Source: Thermoanaerobaculia bacterium (GTDB taxonomy: Bacteria > Acidobacteriota > Thermoanaerobaculia > Gp7-AA8). Taken from it: a stretch of DNA of 13,882 bases. The stretch is from contig JADGOA010000058.1 in the NCBI GenBank assembly GCA_017883215.1, positions 1-13,882 on the forward strand, given 5' to 3'. Of this stretch, positions 6,704 to 11,714 are shown piece after piece. How positions within the stretch are numbered: position 1 is the stretch's first letter; every line of letters begins with the position of its first letter. The notes under the pieces are model-generated. The model saw only the letters and a program-made list of their open reading frames with translations. It did no database searches and was not told where the DNA came from. Position numbers and translations under genes: made by a program.

Positions 6704-7873
6704 TCAAAATTGCCGCAGTTGCCCCACGTACTCGCCGAAATTCCGCTTCATCTCCCCGAGCGAGTCGCCGCCGAATTTTTCGCGCATGGCGGCGGCGAGG
6801 ACGATGGCGAGCATCGCTTCGCAGACGACGCCGCAGGCGGGAACGGCCGTCACGTCGCTGCGCTCCCACTGCGACCGGTGCGGCTCGCGTGTTTCCGTGT
6901 CGACGGAGGGAAGACCGCGGCGGAGCGTCGAGATCGGTTTCATGTAGGCGCGCACGACGACGTCCTCGCCGTTCGTGACGCCTCCCTCGAGGCCGCCGGC
7001 GCGATTGGTCTCGCGGTGATAGCGGCGTTCCTCGTCGAAGTAGATCGCGTCGTGCACTTCGGAACCGACCCGTCGCGCGGCGGCGACGCCGTCGCCGATG
7101 GAGACGGCCTTCACGGCGTGAACCGACAGGACGGCCTGAGCGATGCGGCCGTCGAGCTTCTCGTTCCACTGCACGTATGACCCCAGCCCCACCGGCACGC
7201 CGTGGGCGGCGACGACGATCGTGCCGCCGAGGGTCTCGCCGGCTTCGCGCGCGGCATCGACTGCGCGAACCATCGATTCTTCGTCGCTCTTGCGGACAGC
7301 GCGCAGAGGCGAGTCGTCATCGACCGCGCCGAGCGCGTCCCACGACGGCACGTGATCGGGATCGCCCGCCGACCCGACCGACACGACGCCGGAGCGAATC
7401 TCGATTCCGAAGTTGCGAAGCAGCTCTTTCGCGACGGCGCCGGCAGCGACGCGCGAGGCCGTCTCGCGCGCCGAGGCGCGCTCCAGGACGTCGCGCAGGT
7501 CGCGGCGGTCGTATTTCATCCCGCCCGCCAGATCGACGTGGCCGGGACGCGGGGCGTGCACGCGCCGCTTCTGCGCTTCCGCGGCGTCGACGTCCCACGG
7601 GTCCATCGCTCCGCGCCAGTTTTCGAAGTCGCGGTTGCGGATGGCGATGGCAACCGGCGAGCCGATGGTCTCACCGCCGCGGACGCCTCCGACGATCTCG
7701 ATCTCATCGGATTCGATCTTCATCCGCCCGCCGCGGCCATAGCCGTGCTGGCGGCGCGCCAGATCGCGGTTCATGCGCTCACGGTCGAGCGTCACGCCGG
7801 CCGGCATCCCGGTGACGATGACCGTGAGCTGCGACCCGTGCGACTCGCCGGCGGAGATGAAGGTGAAGGTCAT
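6704..7873 (-). CDS. aroC: Chorismate synthase AroC
   Basis: AroC makes chorismate from 5-enolpyruvylshikimate-3-phosphate with reduced FMN, the last shikimate-pathway step and the source of the substrate for anthranilate synthase. The 389-residue product carries all three family signatures: GESHGSQL near the N-terminus (9-16), RPGHVDLAGGMKYDRRDLRDVLERASARET in the first third, and TNRAGGLEGGVTNGEDVVVRAYMKPI followed by VPACGVVCEAMLAIVLA near the C-terminus. Length is typical. The frame is open to 7993, but that extension is repeat sequence (FVPSVPFVPSVP); the ATG at 7873 places MTFTFISAGESHG at the expected N-terminus. No Shine-Dalgarno is evident. It runs in the same direction as the trp cluster, though two other genes lie between. 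Confidence 0.96.
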   Translation of the reverse strand: MTFTFISAGESHGSQLTVIVTGMPAGVTLDRERMNRDLARRQHGYGRGGRMKIESDEIEIVGGVRGGETIGSPVAIAIRNRDFENWRGAMDPWDVDAAEAQKRRVHAPRPGHVDLAGGMKYDRRDLRDVLERASARETASRVAAGAVAKELLRNFGIEIRSGVVSVGSAGDPDHVPSWDALGAVDDDSPLRAVRKSDEESMVRAVDAAREAGETLGGTIVVAAHGVPVGLGSYVQWNEKLDGRIAQAVLSVHAVKAVSIGDGVAAARRVGSEVHDAIYFDEERRYHRETNRAGGLEGGVTNGEDVVVRAYMKPISTLRRGLPSVDTETREPHRSQWERSDVTAVPACGVVCEAMLAIVLAAAMREKFGGDSLGEMKRNFGEYVGQLRQF

Positions 7874-7932
7874 GGCGCGGCAGTTTATCGTGCGACGCCG
7901 GGGCCGGCGCCGGCTGCGCGCGGGAGTGACAA

Positions 7933-8049
7933 ATGGGACGGGTGGGACCGATGGGACGAATGGGACCGATGGGACGAACTCCGGACTTGGCACAACTCAA
8001 CAGGTGAGTCTCATTCGTCCCATCGGTCCCACCCGTCCCATTCGTCCCA
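7933..8049. repeat. 9-bp tandem arrays in inverted orientation between aroC and lgt
   Basis: Five units of a 9-bp repeat (TGGGAC followed by GGG, CGA or GAA) at about 7934-7978 face four units of the reverse complement at 8014-8049. A 30-bp stretch (7933-7962) is a perfect inverted match to 8012-8041. The loop of about 50 bp contains no gene. The element fills the middle of the 228-bp divergent intergenic region, so it lies upstream of both aroC and lgt. Translations such as WDGWDRWDEWDRWDE are artefacts of the 9-bp period. Confidence 0.92.
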
Positions 8050-8084
8050 TCAGCAGCCCTCCCGCGCGCGGCCTCAACTCTACT

Positions 8085-8093
8085 TGCTATGAT
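8085..8093 (+). promoter_or_regulatory. Possible extended -10 promoter for lgt, leaderless start
   Basis: TGCTATGAT at 8085-8093 matches an extended -10 element (TGn followed by a TATAAT-like TATGAT). Its end is 8 bp from the lgt ATG at 8102, so transcription would begin at or just before the start codon. This agrees with the absence of a Shine-Dalgarno. No clear -35 is seen. The call rests on pattern match only. Confidence 0.4.
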
Positions 8094-8101
8094 CCGCGCG
8101 C

Positions 8102-8911
8102 ATGTATCCGACCCTCGTGAAATTCGGCTCGTTCGAGATCACCACGTTCGGGCTGATGATGTTCATCGCCTTCGTCGTCGGCGGCTGGGTGCTGACGAAG
8201 CAGTTCCGCCGCTCCGGCCTCTCCGAAGAGCTCGCCTCCACGGTGGTGATGGCCGCCGCGCTCGGCGGCATCGTCGGCGCGAAGATCTACTACGCGATCC
8301 TCTACCACAGCTGGCACGAGCTCTTCACGCGGGCGGGGCTGGTCTGGTATGGCGGACTGCTCGGCGGCGCGCTCGCGGTCACGTTCGTCCTGGCTCGAAA
8401 CCGTGTGCCGTTCCCCGTGGCGGCCGACGCCACCGTCCCCGCGCTCGCCCTCGGCTACGCGATCGGGCGGATCGGCTGTCTTCTGGTCGGCGACGACTAC
8501 GGCCGGCCGACCAACGGCTGGTTCGGCATCGCCTTTCCGAAGGGAGCACCGCCGACGACCGCCTACAGCCTGCGCGAGTTCGGCGTGAAGGTCGATCCTT
8601 CAATCCCCGACAACGCGGTGCTCAAAGTGCATCCGACGCAGATCTACGAGTCGGTCTCGTCGTTCGTGATGTTCGCGATTCTGATGTGGTACGTGCGCAA
8701 GCCGCACCGCCGCGGGAACGCCTTTGCGTTGTTCCTGGTGATGGCCGGCATCGAGCGTTTCCTCGTGGAGATCGTCCGCGCGAAGGACGACCGCTTCCTC
8801 GGGCCGTTCACGGTCGCGCAGCTGATCAGCGTAGTCCTGGTGATCGTCGGGACTGCCGTTCTGGCCCGTCGCGATCGGGCCGCCGCGCCGATGGCGCGCC
8901 GGCGTGCGTGA
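8102..8911 (+). CDS. lgt: Prolipoprotein diacylglyceryl transferase Lgt
   Basis: Lgt is the inner-membrane enzyme that moves a diacylglyceryl group from phosphatidylglycerol to the lipobox cysteine of prolipoproteins, the first maturation step. The 269-residue product has several hydrophobic segments (about 17-31, 45-66, 85-98, 112-129, 185-198, 208-222, 240-255). The hallmark GYAIGRIGCLLVGDDYG (118-134) contains the conserved R123, and KIYYAILY (61-68), GLVWYGGLLGG (79-89), VHPTQIYES (176-184), HRRGN (202-206) and GIERFLVEIVR (216-226) are typical. Where E. coli Lgt has FHGG, this protein has WYGG, a variation I recall as common in other phyla. It diverges from aroC and converges with the DUF4388-type gene. 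The start is the ATG following a likely -10 element, so a leaderless mRNA is plausible. Confidence 0.96.
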   Translation: MYPTLVKFGSFEITTFGLMMFIAFVVGGWVLTKQFRRSGLSEELASTVVMAAALGGIVGAKIYYAILYHSWHELFTRAGLVWYGGLLGGALAVTFVLARNRVPFPVAADATVPALALGYAIGRIGCLLVGDDYGRPTNGWFGIAFPKGAPPTTAYSLREFGVKVDPSIPDNAVLKVHPTQIYESVSSFVMFAILMWYVRKPHRRGNAFALFLVMAGIERFLVEIVRAKDDRFLGPFTVAQLISVVLVIVGTAVLARRDRAAAPMARRRA

Positions 8912-8941
8912 AGGTGTCACCCCAAGCCAGAAATCAACGGC

Positions 8942-9011
8942 TGTGGCACAGACACTCTTGTCTGTGCGCCTTCGGACCCGGCAGGGCACAGACAAGAGTG
9001 TCTGTGCCACA
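8942..9011. repeat. Perfect 26-bp inverted repeat between lgt and the DUF4388 gene
   Basis: TGTGGCACAGACACTCTTGT... at 8942-8967 is the exact reverse complement of 8986-9011, with an 18-nt loop. Each arm is itself partly palindromic (CAGACACTCTTGTCTG). Perfect identity of the arms implies recent origin or active sequence correction. The element sits 30 bp beyond the lgt stop in a convergent gap, where it could end or stabilise transcripts from either side. No T-run follows either arm. Confidence 0.9.
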
Positions 9012-9047
9012 AAGACCTCGGCTGCAAGTCATGAAGATCGATTTCCG

Positions 9048-9151
9048 CACCGTAGGGCACCGGCTGCGCCGTGCCGAATCTCCGTGGGTGGGGGAACCTG
9101 GCCACCGCCCGCCCACGGGAGTTCGGCACGGCGCGGCCGTGCCCTACGGTG
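9048..9151. repeat. Long imperfect hairpin beyond the DUF4388 gene
   Basis: CACCGTAGGGCACCGGCTGC... at 9048-9078 pairs with 9122-9151 with one bulge and one mismatch. Inside it, CTCCGTGGGTG at 9080-9090 pairs with CGCCCACGGGAG at 9110-9121, so the whole 104 bp can fold as one long hairpin. It includes the 18-bp module CCACCGCCCGCCCACGGG (9102-9119) that also occurs upstream of trpF. It lies 10 bp from the stop codon of the minus-strand neighbour. Confidence 0.85.
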
Positions 9152-9156
9152 GCTCC

Positions 9157-9178
9157 GGCCGTCAGACGGTCACTTTTT
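9157..9178 (+). terminator. Weak intrinsic terminator candidate for lgt
   Basis: GGCCGT-CAG-ACGGTC (9157-9171) forms a six-pair stem, including one G-U pair, and is followed after two bases by a run of five T (9174-9178) on the plus strand. Read rightward it would end lgt transcripts. It overlaps the last codons of the convergent DUF4388-type gene. The stem is short, so support is modest. Confidence 0.35.
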
Positions 9179-10295
9179 CCAGCGACGCTTTCTGATCGGA
9201 GATGAAGCGGAAGACGTCGACTTTGCCGGCGGAGTCGAGATGCTGGGAGACTTCGAAGAGCTGCACCGAGAGCAGCGTATTCAACCCGTCGTCTAGAACG
9301 GCTTTCCGTTTCTCGAACGGCAGCTCGGAGATGTTGGCGATGAGCATGTTCTCGTCGAAGCGGCCGAACTGATCGAAGAAGACTCCCGCCCACAGCTCGT
9401 CGCTCTCGGACTGCTGCAGGGCGTTCATGAAGATGTCGCGCGCGGACTCGTCGTCCACCGCCCGCTGCAGCGAGTCGTAGAGCCGCCCGAACATGTCGTT
9501 GTAGGTCGAGATCACCTTGAGGAGCTCGGGCGAGTCCTCCACGTCGAGGAATACCGGGCGGAAGGACTTCTCCTCGGGCGCCACCTCGATCAGCCGCGCC
9601 GAGACGAGCTGGAAGAGGATGCGCGCCACCTCGAACTCCGTCAGGTCGCCTGATTTCCCGATCAGCTCGCGGATCGTCAGCGTGCCGTCGATGTGGTCGT
9701 AGACGGCGATCTCATGCTCGCTCATGTCGAGATCGGCGAAATTCGGATGAGCCCCCGGCACCTTCATGAAGACCAGGTCGAGGTTCGGGATCTTTTCCTT
9801 GATCCTCGCGCTCTCGTCCAGACGGCGGATGCCCTCCATGATCACGCTCGAGGTGTTGAGCTGCAGGACGATCTTCTCGCTGACCATCTCCTTGGCCGAT
9901 TCGAAAAAGAAGAACTCCCCTTCCTGCCATTCGAACAGCGAATAGATGATGTCGAGGGCCTGGTTCTTCACACCCCACCAGAGCTCCTTCGGCGAGATCG
10001 CTCCCATCTGGACCAGGACCTTGCCGTGGCGCATCTGCGGAGTGACGCGGCGCTTGGAGTCTTCGTACTGAGCGAGGGTGATCTTTCCGTTGCGCAGGAG
10101 GAAATGGCCGAGGGAGTGCTCGGAGGAGTTGGAAGTCGCGAAAACGATGTCGCCTTCCTTCCAGATGAGCGTTCGCTCGAGCTGCTTGTGCCGGAGGGCG
10201 AGCTTGCCGCTCCGGCGGATCATGGAGATGAAACTGAGGACATCCGGCAACTGGATGCGCGAGATGTCGCCATGGAGGATGGGTTGATCAGGCAT
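9162..10295 (-). CDS. DUF4388 (PATAN-type) domain protein
   Basis: The 377-residue product begins with MPDQPILHGDISRIQLPDVLSFISMIRRSGKL, the characteristic start of DUF4388/PATAN domains (about 8-105), including LIWKEGDIVFATSNSSEHSLGHFLLRNGKIT (43-73) and ISPKELWWGVKNQALDIIYSLFEWQEGEFFFFE (100-132). The region 190-245 (DHIDGTLTIRELI...EFEVARILFQLVSARLIEV) looks like a second, winged-helix-like segment of the kind that often follows it. The last 120 residues are charged and helical without a recognised domain. Such proteins are thought to take part in signalling or regulation; no partner response regulator is adjacent. The frame is open to 10709, but the upstream part is repeat sequence (LLCVLCASVVNS), so the ATG at 10295 was chosen. 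No signal peptide or membrane segment is seen. Confidence 0.85.
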   Translation of the reverse strand: MPDQPILHGDISRIQLPDVLSFISMIRRSGKLALRHKQLERTLIWKEGDIVFATSNSSEHSLGHFLLRNGKITLAQYEDSKRRVTPQMRHGKVLVQMGAISPKELWWGVKNQALDIIYSLFEWQEGEFFFFESAKEMVSEKIVLQLNTSSVIMEGIRRLDESARIKEKIPNLDLVFMKVPGAHPNFADLDMSEHEIAVYDHIDGTLTIRELIGKSGDLTEFEVARILFQLVSARLIEVAPEEKSFRPVFLDVEDSPELLKVISTYNDMFGRLYDSLQRAVDDESARDIFMNALQQSESDELWAGVFFDQFGRFDENMLIANISELPFEKRKAVLDDGLNTLLSVQLFEVSQHLDSAGKVDVFRFISDQKASLEKVTV

Positions 10296-10374
10296 CTGGA
10301 CAAAAACCGCGACAACTCTCGCAAAAGAACCGCTCGTTCGCAAGGGATTGTTTGCGAGGGTGGGGGGAGTGGAA

Positions 10375-10560
10375 TTCACCACAGAGGCACAGAGGACACA
10401 GAGAAGATCAGAAAGCAGAAATAATGCGAGCGGTGCCATCCCGAGCGTGAGCAAGGGATCCGGGGTACGGGCGGAAGACTGACGGGAAGCCTGAGGGCGA
10501 TGTTCCTGCTGACATGCCTTTCCGCAATTCTTGCTGCGCTCTCTGTGCCTCTGTGGTGAA
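10375..10560. repeat. CCACAGAG-type inverted repeat between the cysteine desulfurase and DUF4388 genes
   Basis: TTCACCACAGAGGCACAGAG... at 10375-10405 faces its reverse complement ...CTCTGTGCCTCTGTGGTGAA at 10534-10560. The arms match the element at 785-868, making this the second copy of the same family. Its loop of about 130 bp is longer than in the first copy and contains a different sequence, GTGCCATCCCGAGCGTGAGCAAGGGATCC, which itself resembles a dispersed repeat (from memory). The element fills most of the 274-bp gap. The remaining 10296-10374 would hold the promoter of the DUF4388 gene, but I cannot point to one. Confidence 0.85.
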
Positions 10561-10569
10561 AAACCCCCG

Positions 10570-11688
10570 TCACCGCATACACCGCGGGACGATCTCGCGG
10601 AGGAGGGCGGCGGCGGTGTCGATCTCGATGGGGGTCGTGAAGCGGCTGAGGGAAAAGCGGACGGTGCTCTTCGCTTCCTCGGCGGTGAGGCCCATGGCCA
10701 GGAGGACACCGCTCGGTTCGATCCGGCCGGAGGAACAGGCAGAGCCGGTCGAAACCGCTACGCCGCTCAGGTCGAGGGCGATGACGATCCCCTCCCCGTC
10801 CGCTCCCCGGAAAGTGACGTTGCTCGTGTTCGGGATGCGCGGCTCGGCGGCGCCGTTGACCGTCACGGGCAAAACGCCGAGCGACGACTCGAAGCGGTCT
10901 CGCAACTGCGCGACATCGGAACGGAAGGGGTGCTCTCCGGCGAGCGACGCCGCGGCGCCAAACGCGGCGGCCAACGGCACGTTCTCGGTCCCTGCGCGCC
11001 GCCTCCGCTCCTGCGCGCCGCCGAGCAGCTGCGCGTCCATCGTCGTGCCACGGCGGACGTAGAGCGCTCCGATGCCTTTCGGTGCGTGCATCTTGTGCGC
11101 GGAGAGCGACAGGGTGTCGACGGCGAGCGCCTCGACGTCGATGTCGATTTTCCCCGCCGCCTGCACGGCATCGCAATGGACGTGAATTCCGCGCTCGCGG
11201 CAGGCGCGAGCGATCTCTGCGACCGGCTGGATCACGCCGGTCTCGTTGTTGGCGAGCATCACCGCGACGATCCGGGTCTCCGGCCGGATGGCGTCGATCA
11301 CGGCCGCAGCGTCGACGCTGCCGCTGCGCTTCGGAGGAACGATAGTGACCTCGTGACCGCGGCGTTTCAGCTCCGTGACGGGCTCGAGGACCGACGGGTG
11401 CTCGATGGCAGTTGTGACAATGTGATGACGACTGGCAAAGCCGGCGGCGCCGAAAATCGCGGCGTTGTTAGACTCCGTCCCACCGCTCGTGAAAACGATT
11501 TCACGGGCGGCGGCGCTGATCAGACGGGCCACAGACTCGCGCGCGTCCTCGATGACCTGCCTCGCGATCTGGCCTTCTTTATGAATGCTCGATGCGTTTC
11601 CGAAGACAGTCCGCAGCGTGTCGTCGAAGACCGCCAGCACGTCCGGATGGATTTGAGTGGTGGCGTTGTTGTCCAGATAAATACGCAT
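10570..11688 (-). CDS. iscS: Cysteine desulfurase, NifS/IscS type
   Basis: This PLP enzyme takes sulfur from cysteine as an enzyme-bound persulfide for Fe-S clusters, tRNA thiolation and cofactors. The 372 residues start with MRIYLDNNATT, then FGNASSIHKEG (29-39), FTSGGTESNN (66-75), AIEHPSV (94-100), ANNETGVIQP (146-155), HCDAVQAAGK (171-180), the PLP lysine in SAHKMHAPKG (K199), RRRAGTENV (229-237) and the catalytic loop STGSACSSG (313-321, C318). The C318 loop is of the group I (IscS/NifS) kind. No iscU, iscR or mnmA/thiI is adjacent within the window, so whether it serves Fe-S clusters or tRNA thiolation is open; the symbol is by similarity. ATG at 11688 is 26 bp from the divergent ATG at 11715. 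A GGTGAG block touches the start codon too closely to be a good ribosome site. Confidence 0.93.
   Translation of the reverse strand: MRIYLDNNATTQIHPDVLAVFDDTLRTVFGNASSIHKEGQIARQVIEDARESVARLISAAAREIVFTSGGTESNNAAIFGAAGFASRHHIVTTAIEHPSVLEPVTELKRRGHEVTIVPPKRSGSVDAAAVIDAIRPETRIVAVMLANNETGVIQPVAEIARACRERGIHVHCDAVQAAGKIDIDVEALAVDTLSLSAHKMHAPKGIGALYVRRGTTMDAQLLGGAQERRRRAGTENVPLAAAFGAAASLAGEHPFRSDVAQLRDRFESSLGVLPVTVNGAAEPRIPNTSNVTFRGADGEGIVIALDLSGVAVSTGSACSSGRIEPSGVLLAMGLTAEEAKSTVRFSLSRFTTPIEIDTAAALLREIVPRCMR
11653..11681 (+). promoter_or_regulatory. Possible promoter for the GWxTD/VWFA gene inside the desulfurase coding region
   Basis: TTGAGT at 11653-11658 and GATAAA at 11676-11681 are spaced by 17 bp and each match the sigma-70 consensus at four of six positions. 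Transcription would start near 11688, giving a leader of about 27 nt that includes GGAAGGA (11704-11710), four nucleotides before the ATG at 11715. Because the gap between the divergent start codons is only 26 bp, the promoter must overlap the neighbour's first codons. This is a pattern match only. Confidence 0.3.
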
Positions 11689-11714
11689 CTCACCGGCCCG
11701 CGCGGAAGGACATC

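Noticed and set aside
5542..6978. Plus-strand open frame (478 codons) opposite the aminotransferase and the aroC end
   Set aside because: It crosses two real genes and a repeat-rich gap without any domain; the Arg-rich end comes from the repeat sequence.
7933..8049. CRISPR array
   Set aside because: The unit is 9 bp, there are no spacers, and the second array is inverted; no cas gene is present.
10296..10709. N-terminal extension of the DUF4388 gene up to 10709
   Set aside because: The extra residues translate the CCACAGAG repeat (LLCVLCASVVNS), overlap the end of the cysteine desulfurase gene, and the DUF4388 domain starts right after the ATG at 10295.
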